This document shows, one piece after another, positions 52,095 through 60,531 of a stretch of 64,000 nt of DNA. The notes under the pieces were generated by a model, which made no database searches, was not told the origin of the DNA, and saw only the letters and a list, made by a program, of their open reading frames with translations. Every line of letters begins with the position of its first letter. The stretch's first letter is position 1. The DNA is from Cryobacterium mannosilyticum (GTDB lineage: Bacteria; Actinomycetota; Actinomycetes; Actinomycetales; Microbacteriaceae). The position numbers and the translations under genes were made by a program. The stretch covers positions 186,001 to 250,000 of the forward strand of contig NZ_SOFM01000007.1 of NCBI RefSeq assembly GCF_004402705.1. The letters are read 5' to 3'.

Positions 52095-52183
52095 CCGTCG
52101 AATTCGACGGAGATTTTCTCCGAAATCGCCCAAATACGCCTCTTTCTCGCCCCGGAGGCCAAAAAGTCCGTCGAATTCGACGC
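52095..52183. repeat. 89-bp element bounded by two identical palindromes
   Basis: CCGTCGAATTCGACGG (52095-52110, a perfect 16-bp palindrome) recurs at 52168-52183 with the last base changed. Between them are 57 bp with a small hairpin (GGAGA/TCTCC) and the AT-rich patches AAATCG, AAATACG and AAAAAG. It ends 3 nt from the rsmB stop codon, on that gene's 3' side. Confidence 0.7.
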
Positions 52184-52186
52184 CGG

Positions 52187-53611
52187 CTAGGCGGTGCGTT
52201 CGAGCAGGGTGATGAACATCGCGTCGGTGCCGTGCCGGTGCGGCCAGAGCTGCACGCTCCCGCCGTCGGCGGGCAGGTCGAGCGGCGAATTCGCGAGGCC
52301 CTGGACGACCCCGGCGGTGTCGAGGGTGCGCACCGTGCCGCCCCACTTCTTCAGCGCCGTGGCCACGATCCCCCGGGTCTCGGCGATGTGCGGGGAACAG
52401 GTGACGTAGGCCAGGATGCCGCCGGGCTTGAGGGCGCCGAGGGCGGCATCGATCAGGCCCGACTGCAGGTCGCTGAGCTCCGCGACGTCCCGGGGCAGTT
52501 TGCGCCAGCGCGCCTCCGGCCGGCGGCGCAGGGCGCCGAGGCCGGTGCACGGCGCGTCGAGGAGGATCCGGTCGAAGGCCTCGGGGTGGGCATCACCGAA
52601 GGTGGTGCCGTCCTCCTCCCAGACGGGGACCGAGGCCGGAACGGCCGCCAGGGCCTTGCGCACGAGCGTCGCCCGGGCGGGGACCAGCTCGTTGGCGACG
52701 AGGGTGGCGCCGGCGGCGAGGGCCTCGGCGGCGAGCAGCGCGGCCTTGCCGCCCGGGCCGGCGCAGAGGTCGAGCCAGCGTTCGCCCTGGGCGGCCGGGC
52801 GGGCGCGGCTCAGAGCCAGGGCTGCCAGCTGCGAGCCTTCGTCCTGCACCCGGATGCGGCCGTTGTGGTCGTGCATGAGGTGCACCGGGTCTCCGCCGGC
52901 GAGCACGAATCCGGTCGGGGAGAACGCGTTGGGCTCGCCGAGGCCGGCCGTCTCCTCGGCGGGCACGAGCCCGGGGAGGGCGACCATGTTGACCCGGGGG
53001 GCCGCATTGTCGGCGATCAGCAGGTCTTCCAGTTCGGCTTCGCGCCCCTCGAGTCGCAGGGACTGGCGGAAGGCCCGGACGACCCAGACCGGGTGGGAGT
53101 GTTCGATCGCGAGGCGGTCGTCCTCCCCGGTGGCGTCGGCGAGGATCCGCTCCCGCCATTCCTCGGTGCTGGAGCGGGAGATGGTGCGCAGCACCCCGTT
53201 GGTGAAACCGGTGGCGGCGCGCGAGCCCACCTGTCTGGCCAGTTCGACCGACTCGTTCACCGCGGCGTGGGTGGCGACCCGGGTCGCGAGGAGCTGGTGG
53301 GCGCCGAGCCGCAGCACGTCGAGGATGGCAGGGTCGATCGCGGAGACCGGCCGCCCGGCCGCTTCGGCGATGACCCGGTCGTAGAACCCCTGCATCCGCA
53401 GCGTGCCGTAGGTCAGCTCGGTGGCCAGCGCGGCATCCGCCGTGTTCAGGGCTGCCCGTTTGATGCGGGTGGGCAGCAGCAGGTTGGCGTAGGCGTCGGA
53501 TTCGCGCACGGCCGCGATCACCTCGTAGGCGACGCGCCGGGCCGGCTGGACGAAATCGTGTTGCGGGCGCGGGCGTTCCTGCTGCCGGCCCCGGCCGCGC
53601 TCGTCGCTCAT
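52187..53611 (-). CDS. rsmB: 16S rRNA m5C967 methyltransferase family protein
   Basis: SAM-dependent rRNA cytosine-5 methyltransferase of the Fmu/RsmB group. The 474-residue product has an N-terminal NusB-like RNA-binding domain (about 25-170), then a Rossmann domain with LDLCAGPGGKAALLA. The two catalytic cysteines are in DAPCTGLGALRRRPEARW and YVTCSPH. The ATG overlaps the fmt stop (ATGA) and has GGAGG upstream. Exact target site is inferred from family. Confidence 0.92.
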   Translation of the reverse strand: MSDERGRGRQQERPRPQHDFVQPARRVAYEVIAAVRESDAYANLLLPTRIKRAALNTADAALATELTYGTLRMQGFYDRVIAEAAGRPVSAIDPAILDVLRLGAHQLLATRVATHAAVNESVELARQVGSRAATGFTNGVLRTISRSSTEEWRERILADATGEDDRLAIEHSHPVWVVRAFRQSLRLEGREAELEDLLIADNAAPRVNMVALPGLVPAEETAGLGEPNAFSPTGFVLAGGDPVHLMHDHNGRIRVQDEGSQLAALALSRARPAAQGERWLDLCAGPGGKAALLAAEALAAGATLVANELVPARATLVRKALAAVPASVPVWEEDGTTFGDAHPEAFDRILLDAPCTGLGALRRRPEARWRKLPRDVAELSDLQSGLIDAALGALKPGGILAYVTCSPHIAETRGIVATALKKWGGTVRTLDTAGVVQGLANSPLDLPADGGSVQLWPHRHGTDAMFITLLERTA

Positions 53612-54525
53612 GAGGCGACCACCTCCGTCGCCGCCACTCCACGCCACCAGTCCGCTGCCTTCATTGCCGTCTTTCCCGCCGGTTGCACCGTGACGAGCTC
53701 GAGCGGCTCTGTCCCGGTTCCAATCAGCACTTTCTTGTCGATCTCTCGAATCGAGCCTGCCGGTTGCGGCAGGGCCCCATGGGTCGGGGCGACATCGAGG
53801 AGTTTGAGGCGCCCGTCGTTCACCGTGGTGAACGCGCCGGGCTCAGGGGTGACCCCGCGCACCCGGTTGTAGACCGTTTCCGCCGGGGCGGACCAGTCGA
53901 TCCGGGCGTCGTCGAGGGTGAGCTTGGGGGCGAGGGTGACCTCCCCGGCCTGGGCGAGGGCGGTCGCCCGCCCGGCCGCAAGGTCGTCGATCACGCCGAT
54001 CAACAGCTGGGCGCCGCTCTCACTGAGGCCGGCGAGCAGGGTGCCGGCGGTCGCGTGCCGGCCGATCGGCTCCGACTGCTGGGCGAAGACCGCGCCGGCG
54101 TCGAGTTCGGGCACCAGCTGGAAAACCGCGGCGCCGGTGCGCGCGTCGCCGGCGATCAGCGCGCGCTGCACCGGTGCGGCGCCGCGCCAGCGGGGAAGCA
54201 GGGAGAAGTGCAGGTTGATCCAGCCGAGGCGCGGCACGGAGAGCAGCGGTTCCCGGACGAGCCCGCCGTAGGCGACGATCACGCCCAGGTCGGGCGCGAG
54301 GTCCGCGATCTCGGCGGTCGCTGCGTCGTCGAGCCGGTTGGTCTTGAGCAGCCGGAGGCCGCGGTCCGTGGCGGCCTGCCCGACCGGGGACGGGGTGAGC
54401 GTGCGTTTGCGGCCGAGCGGCGCGTCCGCCCGGGTCACCACGCCGACGAGGTCGTGCGGAGAGTCGGCCAGCAGGGCCAGGCTGGGCACGGCGGCCTGGG
54501 GGGTGCCCGCGAAGACGATTTTCAT
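53608..54525 (-). CDS. fmt: Methionyl-tRNA formyltransferase
   Basis: Formylates initiator Met-tRNA. The 305-residue product has MKIVFAGTPQAAVPSL, the catalytic NLHFSLLPRWRGAAPV motif (near residue 110), and a C-terminal OB-like tRNA-binding domain. Starts directly after the priA stop codon (TAA ATG) and overlaps rsmB by 4 bases; the three genes form one transcript. Confidence 0.97.
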   Translation of the reverse strand: MKIVFAGTPQAAVPSLALLADSPHDLVGVVTRADAPLGRKRTLTPSPVGQAATDRGLRLLKTNRLDDAATAEIADLAPDLGVIVAYGGLVREPLLSVPRLGWINLHFSLLPRWRGAAPVQRALIAGDARTGAAVFQLVPELDAGAVFAQQSEPIGRHATAGTLLAGLSESGAQLLIGVIDDLAAGRATALAQAGEVTLAPKLTLDDARIDWSAPAETVYNRVRGVTPEPGAFTTVNDGRLKLLDVAPTHGALPQPAGSIREIDKKVLIGTGTEPLELVTVQPAGKTAMKAADWWRGVAATEVVAS

Positions 54526-56613
54526 TTAGAGCAGCTCCGGGTCGTCGAATCGTACTTTGAGTGTAGGTGCCGCACGGAACGGAGCACCCTTCGGCCGACG
54601 CCGCCGGGCCGCGTTCCGCACGATGGCGGCCTTGAGCAGGCGGGCGGCCTCGTCGCCGCTCGCGTAGGGGAAGCGCACGATGCCCCGGACAAGGGGCGGC
54701 TCGGTCGCCACCGGGCCGAGCACGTCGAGCCCGGGAACCTGGTCGAGGTCGATGAGGGCCGCCGCGACGTCATCGGCGGTGCCGGTGACGGAGGCCACCC
54801 GCACGGCGGGCGGGAATCGCAGCTGCCGTCGGTCGGCCAGCTCCGCTGCCGCGTGCGCCTCGGGCTGCCAGGCGTTCAGCGCGCGGGCGAGGGTGCCGCC
54901 GACTCCGACGAGCATCACGGACGCCCCCGGAGCGGCCAATGCCGCCGTGTTGCACCAGGCGCGAAGGCTGTCGTCCCCGACGCGGAGCGACTCGCGGGCG
55001 AGCATCCGTTCCCCGTCGAGCAGCAGGATGGCCCGGTAGCCGCCGGCCGGGATCGGCTCGGCGCCGCGGGTCGCGATGACGAGGGCGGGTTCCGCACCGA
55101 GCTGCTGCACCTGGTGGTCGCCGTCGGCGATGATGACCCTGGCCCCGGGGAAGGCCCGGCCGAGTTCCTCGGCGGTGCGGCCGGTGCCCAGGGTGACGAC
55201 CCTGAGCTTCCGGCCCTCGCAGTGCACGCAGCTCCAGTCGGCCGCGAGGGCACCACACCAGCGGCAGGACGGCAGCGCGGCCGCCGAGGCCAGGCCGAGC
55301 GGGCCCTGGCAGGTGGTGCACCGCGCGGCCTTCTTGCAGGTCTGGCAGGCGAGCATGGGTGCGTAGCCGGGGCTCGCCACCTGCACGAGCACGGGCCCGT
55401 GCTGGAGGGCCTCCCTGGCTGCCTGCCAGGCGGCGGTCGGGATGCGCGCGGCGCGGGCCTGCTGGTCGGGTTCGGCCTGGAAGTCGGTGGGGATGATCCG
55501 GGGGTGCTGGTTCCTGGTGGGGTGCGCCTCGCCGAGCCAGCCGAGTTCGACCAGGCGCTGTACCTCCACCGTGCGGGTGTGCCCGAGGAAGATGAGCGCG
55601 CAGCCTGCCTGGCCCTGCCTGACCAGCGCGGCGTCCCTGGCGTGCACGTAGGGGCTGAGCTGTTCGCCGTGCAGGGGGTCGCCGTCGTCCCAGAGCGCGA
55701 TCAGGCCCAGGTCGTGCGCCGGGGCGTAGACGGCGGAGCGGTTGCCCAGGACGATCCGCGGGGCGGGGGCCAGGCAGGCGAGGAAGGCCCGGTAACGGTC
55801 GGCGTTGGGCTGGCGGGCGTCGACCCGGCTGACCGTGCCGGCGGGGGCGAGGAGCTCGAGTGCCGCCTGGACCTGGTCCTGGTCGCGGTAGTCGGGGACG
55901 ACGAGGATGCTGCTCCGACCGGCGGAGAGGGCCGCGACCGCGAGCTCGGCCATCGTGTGCGCCCAGCGCCCGATGGTGTGTCCACCCGGCAGCAGCATCA
56001 GCGTCGGCACTGCGGCGACGCAGAGCCGTTTCCGGTCGGCTACGACGGTGTCGAGGCTGTCGGCCGGGTAGTCGGCGAAGGCGTGCGGTGGCGCGGATGC
56101 CGGGTCGGTGGTGGCCGGCGCTGCCACGGGGGCCGACTCATCCGTCGCGTTCGTCGCGTTCGTCGCGTTCGTCGCGTTCGTCGCAGCCATGCCGGCGAGC
56201 CAGGCTTTCTCGACCCGCACCTGCCGGGGTGGGACGGCGAGCCGGATGATGTCGCTGGCGTTGCCGGCGGCGCGGTCGGCCACCCGCCTGGCCAGCTTCC
56301 AGACCTCGGGGGTGAGTACCGGCGCCTCCGACACGACCGCATCGAGCGGGCTGAGCGCGCCGTGGTAGTCGGGGGTGACCCCGTCGAGGGTCGCCGGATC
56401 CGTCCCGGTCGGAGGGACTGCCGTCGCCCCGCCGACGACCTCGATCAGGTACCCGTCGGCCACCCGCCCGGCCGACCGGAGCGGCACGCGCACCCGCACT
56501 CCGGGCTGCGCGAGCGCAGCGAGCTCTTCCGGGATGCGGTAGTCGAAGAGGTGGTCGAGCTGCGGCAGGGGCGAATCGATCAGCACCCGTGCCACGAGGC
56601 CGGTGCGGGTCAT
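54526..56613 (-). CDS. priA: Primosomal protein N' (PriA), ATPase-degenerate actinobacterial type
   Basis: PriA-like protein of 695 residues. The N-terminal DNA 3'-end-binding domain is conserved (VLIDSPLPQLDHLFDYRIP). Eight cysteines as four CxxC pairs remain (CQTCKKAARCTTC ... CRWCG ... CVHC), the two zinc sites of PriA. The helicase Walker A lysine motif and the DEAH box are not recognisable (LLPGGHTIGRW and LWDDGDPLH in their places), as in other actinobacteria, so it probably does not unwind DNA by ATP hydrolysis. A low-complexity insert of (ATN)n lies at residues 143-157. 2 nt past metK. Confidence 0.9.
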   Translation of the reverse strand: MTRTGLVARVLIDSPLPQLDHLFDYRIPEELAALAQPGVRVRVPLRSAGRVADGYLIEVVGGATAVPPTGTDPATLDGVTPDYHGALSPLDAVVSEAPVLTPEVWKLARRVADRAAGNASDIIRLAVPPRQVRVEKAWLAGMAATNATNATNATNATDESAPVAAPATTDPASAPPHAFADYPADSLDTVVADRKRLCVAAVPTLMLLPGGHTIGRWAHTMAELAVAALSAGRSSILVVPDYRDQDQVQAALELLAPAGTVSRVDARQPNADRYRAFLACLAPAPRIVLGNRSAVYAPAHDLGLIALWDDGDPLHGEQLSPYVHARDAALVRQGQAGCALIFLGHTRTVEVQRLVELGWLGEAHPTRNQHPRIIPTDFQAEPDQQARAARIPTAAWQAAREALQHGPVLVQVASPGYAPMLACQTCKKAARCTTCQGPLGLASAAALPSCRWCGALAADWSCVHCEGRKLRVVTLGTGRTAEELGRAFPGARVIIADGDHQVQQLGAEPALVIATRGAEPIPAGGYRAILLLDGERMLARESLRVGDDSLRAWCNTAALAAPGASVMLVGVGGTLARALNAWQPEAHAAAELADRRQLRFPPAVRVASVTGTADDVAAALIDLDQVPGLDVLGPVATEPPLVRGIVRFPYASGDEAARLLKAAIVRNAARRRRPKGAPFRAAPTLKVRFDDPELL
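56144..56179. repeat. 9-bp tandem repeat inside priA
   Basis: Four perfect copies of GTCGCGTTC with partial copies on both sides. The minus strand encodes Ala-Thr-Asn repeats; a change in copy number keeps the frame. Confidence 0.9.
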
Positions 56614-56615
56614 CG

Positions 56616-57809
56616 CTACAGCCCGGCGGCGCTCTTCAGTTCCTCGACCCGGTCGAGCCGCTCCCAGGTGAAGTCGGGCAGTTCACGGCCGAAGTGGCCG
56701 TAGGTGGCCGTCTTGGCGTAGATCGGGCGCAGCAGGTCGAGGGAATGGATGATCGCCGCCGGGCGCAGGTCGAAGACTTCCCGGATCGCGGCGGTGATCT
56801 CCCGGTCGGGAAGGGTTCCGGTGCCGAACGTCTCGACGTACAGTCCCACCGGGGAGGCCTTGCCGATGGCGTAGGCGACCTGGATCTCCAGGCGGTCGGC
56901 CAGTCCGGCGGCCACCGCGTTCTTGGCCACCCAGCGCATGGCGTATGCGGCGGAACGGTCGACCTTCGACGGGTCCTTGCCGCTGAAGGCTCCCCCGCCG
57001 TGGCGGCTCGATCCGCCGTAGGTGTCGATGATGATCTTGCGCCCGGTCAGGCCGGCGTCGCCCTGCGGGCCGCCGATCTCGAACCGCCCGGTCGGGTTGA
57101 TCAGCATGTTCAGGCCCGAGGAGTCGAGGTCGACCCGGTCGAGCACAGGCCGGATGACGAGTTCTTCGACCTCGGCGCGCAACTGCTCGTTGGAGACGGT
57201 CTTGGAGTGCTGGGTGGAGAGCACGACGGTCTCGACGGTGCGCGGGATGATGCCGTCGTAGCCGACGGTGACCTGGGTCTTGCCGTCGGGACGGAGGTAG
57301 TCCAGTTCGCCGGATTTGCGCACCTCGGCGAGGCGTTCGGCGAGGCGGTGCGCGATCCAGATCGGGATCGGCATGAGCTCGGGGGTCTCCCGGGTGGCGT
57401 AGCCGAACATGATGCCCTGGTCGCCGGCGCCCTGCCGGTCGAAGTCGTCGATGCTCGATTCCTCGCGCCGCTCGAAGGCGTTGTCGACGCCCTGGGCGAT
57501 GTCGGGCGACTGACCGCCGATGGAGATCTCGACACCGCAGGAACGGCCGTCGAACCACACGTCGGACGAGTCATAGCCGATGTCGGTGATGCACTTGCGC
57601 ACGATCGAGGGGATCTCGACGTAGGCCTCGGTGGTGACCTCACCGGCGACGTGCACGAGGCCGGTGGTGACGAGCGTCTCCACCGCGACCCGGCTGTGCG
57701 GGTCCTCGGCCAGGAGCGCGTCCAGGATGCTGTCGGAGATCTGGTCGCAGATCTTGTCGGGGTGGCCTTCGGTGACTGACTCCGAGGTGAAGAGGCGTAG
57801 ATCGCTCAT
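56616..57809 (-). CDS. metK: S-adenosylmethionine synthase
   Basis: Makes SAM from methionine and ATP. The 397-residue product has ESVTEGHPDKICDQISDSIL at the N-terminus, the GAGDQGIMFGYA nucleotide loop (near residue 128) and GGGAFSGKDPSKVDRS. The ribosome site is weak (GACGGG). It lies 178 nt after coaBC, across a tandem-repeat region, and 2 nt before priA. No SAM riboswitch was recognised in its leader. Confidence 0.97.
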   Translation of the reverse strand: MSDLRLFTSESVTEGHPDKICDQISDSILDALLAEDPHSRVAVETLVTTGLVHVAGEVTTEAYVEIPSIVRKCITDIGYDSSDVWFDGRSCGVEISIGGQSPDIAQGVDNAFERREESSIDDFDRQGAGDQGIMFGYATRETPELMPIPIWIAHRLAERLAEVRKSGELDYLRPDGKTQVTVGYDGIIPRTVETVVLSTQHSKTVSNEQLRAEVEELVIRPVLDRVDLDSSGLNMLINPTGRFEIGGPQGDAGLTGRKIIIDTYGGSSRHGGGAFSGKDPSKVDRSAAYAMRWVAKNAVAAGLADRLEIQVAYAIGKASPVGLYVETFGTGTLPDREITAAIREVFDLRPAAIIHSLDLLRPIYAKTATYGHFGRELPDFTWERLDRVEELKSAAGL

Positions 57810-57925
57810 CTGGCCCGTCTCTGTTGGTGGTGCGTGTACGTGGGGGAAAACGGCCGCCGCGGACGCGGCCGGCGCGGCACCGGGAAGACCTGCGTTCGGC
57901 GCCGAAGACTGTCTGAGCCGAGCCG

Positions 57926-58000
57926 GTCGGCTCAGCGCTGATCGGCTCAGTGGTGATCGGCTCAGCGGTGATCAGCTGAGCCCGTGATCAACTCAGCAGG
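57926..58000. repeat. 15-bp tandem repeats between metK and coaBC
   Basis: Five imperfect units based on ATCGGCTCAGCGGTG (57926, 57941, 57956, 57971, 57987). The fourth contains the complementary CAGCTGAGCC, so RNA could fold GGCTCAG with CTGAGCC hairpins. The array runs into the coaBC stop codon. Confidence 0.75.
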
Positions 58001-59199
58001 TCAAGGATGCGCTCGGCCACCGACATCTTGCTGCCGGAGACCTCAATCACTATATCTCCGTGACGGTTGAGCACACGGACCTCGTTACGTTCGGAGGCGA
58101 AACCCTCGGTCCAGCCCACCCTGTTGAGGACCAGGTAGTCGCAGCCCTTGCGGGCGGCCTTCTCCCGCCCGAGTTCGAGCAGCAAGCCCGGGTCGGCCTC
58201 GGTTTCGGCGGCGAAGCCGATGACGATCTGGCCTGGTTTCCGGGCGGCGGCCAGTCCGGCGAGGATGTCGGGGTTGCGGACGAGGGTGAGCACGAGGGTG
58301 TCGCCCGTGTCCTCCTTCTTGATCTTCTCGGCGCGCACCTCGGACGGCCGGTAGTCGGCGACTGCCGCCGCCATGATGATGACGTCCGCCTCGGCCGCCG
58401 CCTCGGTCATCGCCCGCTCGAGGTCGGCCGCGGAGCTCACGAGGCGAACGTCGACGTTCGCCGGCGCCGGTACCTCCAGGTTGGCGGCGACGAGGACCAC
58501 GTCAGCCCCACGAGCGGCGGCCGCCTCGGCCAGGGCGACGCCCTGCTTGCCGCTGGACCGGTTGCCGAGGAACCGCACCGGGTCGAGTGGTTCCCGGGTT
58601 CCCCCGGCGGAGATGACGATCCGTTTGCCCGTCAGGTCGCCGGGCGTGCCTCCGCGGTCGGCTGCGGCCAGCGCGGCGACGGCCGCGGCGACGATCGCGC
58701 TCGGCTCTTCCATCCGGCCGGCCCCGGAGTCGGCACCGGTGAGCCGGCCCGTCCCGGGCCCGACGACGACGACGCCGCGTTCGCGCAGGGTCGCGACGTT
58801 CGCCCGGGTGGCGGCGTTGTTCCACATCTCGGTGTGCATCGCCGGCGCGATCACCAGCGGCGCGGTGCTGGCCAGGATGGTGTTCCCGAGCAGGTCGTCG
58901 GCCAGGCCGCAGGCGAGTTTGGCGATTGTGTTCGCGGTGGCCGGCGCGACCACGATCAGGTCGGCCGACTGGCCGATCGCCACGTGCCGGACCTCGGCGA
59001 CCCCTTCGTAGAGGTCGGTGTGCACGGGATTGCGGGAGATGGCCTCGAGGGTGGGTCTGCCGATGAAGCGCAGGGCGGCCGGCGTGGCAACGACGTGCAC
59101 GGAGTCCCCGCGCAACACAAAAGCGCGCACGATGTTGACGGCCTTATAGGCAGCGATGCCGCCGGTTATCCCGACGACGATCGTGCGACCTGACGACAT
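57988..59199 (-). CDS. coaBC: Bifunctional phosphopantothenoylcysteine decarboxylase / phosphopantothenate-cysteine ligase
   Basis: Two consecutive steps of CoA synthesis. The 403-residue product has the flavoprotein decarboxylase domain at about 1-190 (VGITGGIAAYKAVNIVR, APAMHTEMWNN, with His in place of the E. coli Asn as usual in actinobacteria). The ligase domain is at about 190-403 (ISAGGTREPLDPVRFLGNRSSGKQG in overlapping parts: the core is VRFLGNRSSGKQG). Together with coaE at 22970 the window carries three of the CoA steps. rpoZ ends 27 nt upstream. Confidence 0.96.
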   Translation of the reverse strand: MSSGRTIVVGITGGIAAYKAVNIVRAFVLRGDSVHVVATPAALRFIGRPTLEAISRNPVHTDLYEGVAEVRHVAIGQSADLIVVAPATANTIAKLACGLADDLLGNTILASTAPLVIAPAMHTEMWNNAATRANVATLRERGVVVVGPGTGRLTGADSGAGRMEEPSAIVAAAVAALAAADRGGTPGDLTGKRIVISAGGTREPLDPVRFLGNRSSGKQGVALAEAAAARGADVVLVAANLEVPAPANVDVRLVSSAADLERAMTEAAAEADVIIMAAAVADYRPSEVRAEKIKKEDTGDTLVLTLVRNPDILAGLAAARKPGQIVIGFAAETEADPGLLLELGREKAARKGCDYLVLNRVGWTEGFASERNEVRVLNRHGDIVIEVSGSKMSVAERILDLLS

Positions 59200-59226
59200 C
59201 CTGCGCGCTCGAGTATGCCCGGTCGA

Positions 59227-59484
59227 CTACTCGACGATGGGGCGGGAGACGAGCTTGTCTTCGTTGATCTCGCGCAGCGCGACCGACAGCGGCTTGTCGT
59301 CGACGGTGGAGTCGACCAGCGGTCCGACGTTGTCGAACAGGCTGCCTTCGTGCAGGTCGGCGTAGTAGTCGTTGATCTGACGAGCGCGCTTCGACGCGAA
59401 AACCACGAGGGCGTACTTGGAGTCGACCTTGGTCAGCAGGTCGTCGATGGGCGGGTCAATGATGCCAGTGGGCTTGTTGGCCAT
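59227..59484 (-). CDS. rpoZ: RNA polymerase omega subunit
   Basis: Small RNA polymerase subunit that stabilises beta'. The 85-residue product begins MANKPTGIIDPPIDDLL and contains SKYALVVFASKRARQINDYY, the conserved omega core. The ATG at 59484 is preferred over an in-frame GTG at 59493 because AAGGAG ends right at the GTG and is about 8 nt before the ATG. It lies between gmk and coaBC, the standard order. Confidence 0.95.
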   Translation of the reverse strand: MANKPTGIIDPPIDDLLTKVDSKYALVVFASKRARQINDYYADLHEGSLFDNVGPLVDSTVDDKPLSVALREINEDKLVSRPIVE

Positions 59485-59610
59485 TGGTGTCACTCCTTCA
59501 GAGCGGTTCGTGCTGCGGGGTGGTGTCGCAGCGGGTATCGGTGGTGCGGGTGACGCTGGATCGGCTGGACGCGCGAGTGTCGGCGCGTCTCAAACACGAA
59601 AAATCGGGCG

Positions 59611-60531
59611 CTAAGGCAGCTGGGGTTCCCGGCGCAGATTCATCAAGTCTACGACCTCCCGGGCGGCCTCGGCCACGTCGTGGTTGACGACACGATAATC
59701 GAACTCCTCCTGGGCGGCCAATTCGAGCTTGGCGGTCTCCAGGCGACGGGCCTGCTCGGCCGGGCTTTCGGTGCCGCGGCCGATCAGGCGGCGCACCAAT
59801 TCGTCCCAGGTCGGCGGCAGGAGGAAGACGAGCCGCGCCTGCGGCATCGAGCGTCGCACGGCGCGGGCGCCCTGGATGTCGATCTCGAGCAGAACGCTGT
59901 CGCCGCGCGCCAGCGCCGCTTCGACCGGACCGCGCGGGGTGCCATAACGGTACGCGTTGTGCACGACCGCCCATTCGAGGAGTTCCCCGGCCTCGACCAT
60001 CCGGTCGAATTCAGCGTCGTCGACGAAGAAGTAGCTCACTCCCTCGATCTCCCCCGGCCGCGGCGCCCTGGTGGTGGCCGAGACGGACAACAGCACCTGG
60101 GGATAGTGCTCCCGGATGTACCCGGCCACGGTTCCCTTGCCCACGGCTGTCGGCCCGGCGAGCACGACGAGCCGGGCAGAGGATGCGCCCCGGCGAACCC
60201 TCGACCTGCTCGACAGGAAGCCCCGCAACCGGTCGCGCTGGTGCTTGCCCAGGCCGCCGAGGCGCTTGGAGGGCGAGATCTCCAGCTGGCTCATGATGCG
60301 TCGCATCTTGGTGACGCCGATTGCCGGGATGCTGATCAGGAACTCGGTAACGCGCAGGCGTCCCTCGACGCCGTCGGGGCTGTTGATCGCCGTGGACAGC
60401 ACCTCGAGGGCCGAGCGCTTTTCGTGCGCGATTTGGTCTTTCACGGCCGCGCGGGCGCGCCTGGCGGCCACGGCGGCGCGCGAGGCCGCGACCCGGTCGA
60501 CGTCGGGTGGGGTAGGGCGATTCTCAGCCAC
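59611..60531 (-). CDS. gmk: mIHF-guanylate kinase fusion protein
   Basis: A 306-residue fusion. Residues about 8-112 resemble mycobacterial-type integration host factor: a basic helix (RAAVAARRARAAVK), then VTEFLISIPAIGVTKMRRIM, ISPSKRLGGLGKHQRDRL, the mIHF helix-two-turn-helix. Residues about 118-306 are guanylate kinase with Walker A GPTAVGKGT (126-134), SATTRAPRPGE and GTPRGPVE. The kinase turns GMP to GDP; the N-terminal part probably binds DNA. In mycobacteria and Streptomyces these are separate neighbouring genes. The GTG at 60531 is chosen for GGAG upstream; it overlaps the pyrF stop by 8 bases. Confidence 0.92.
   Translation of the reverse strand: MAENRPTPPDVDRVAASRAAVAARRARAAVKDQIAHEKRSALEVLSTAINSPDGVEGRLRVTEFLISIPAIGVTKMRRIMSQLEISPSKRLGGLGKHQRDRLRGFLSSRSRVRRGASSARLVVLAGPTAVGKGTVAGYIREHYPQVLLSVSATTRAPRPGEIEGVSYFFVDDAEFDRMVEAGELLEWAVVHNAYRYGTPRGPVEAALARGDSVLLEIDIQGARAVRRSMPQARLVFLLPPTWDELVRRLIGRGTESPAEQARRLETAKLELAAQEEFDYRVVNHDVAEAAREVVDLMNLRREPQLP

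Noticed and set aside
53683..56703. 1006-codon frame antisense to fmt and priA
   Set aside because: Crosses two well-supported genes on the other strand and shows only composition-driven sequence.
57810..57987. SAM riboswitch in front of metK
   Set aside because: The minus-strand leader does not show the SAM-I, SAM-II or SAM-IV conserved cores that I know; its structure is explained by the 15-bp repeats.
57926..58000. CRISPR-like array
   Set aside because: Units are 15 bp, contiguous and without spacers.
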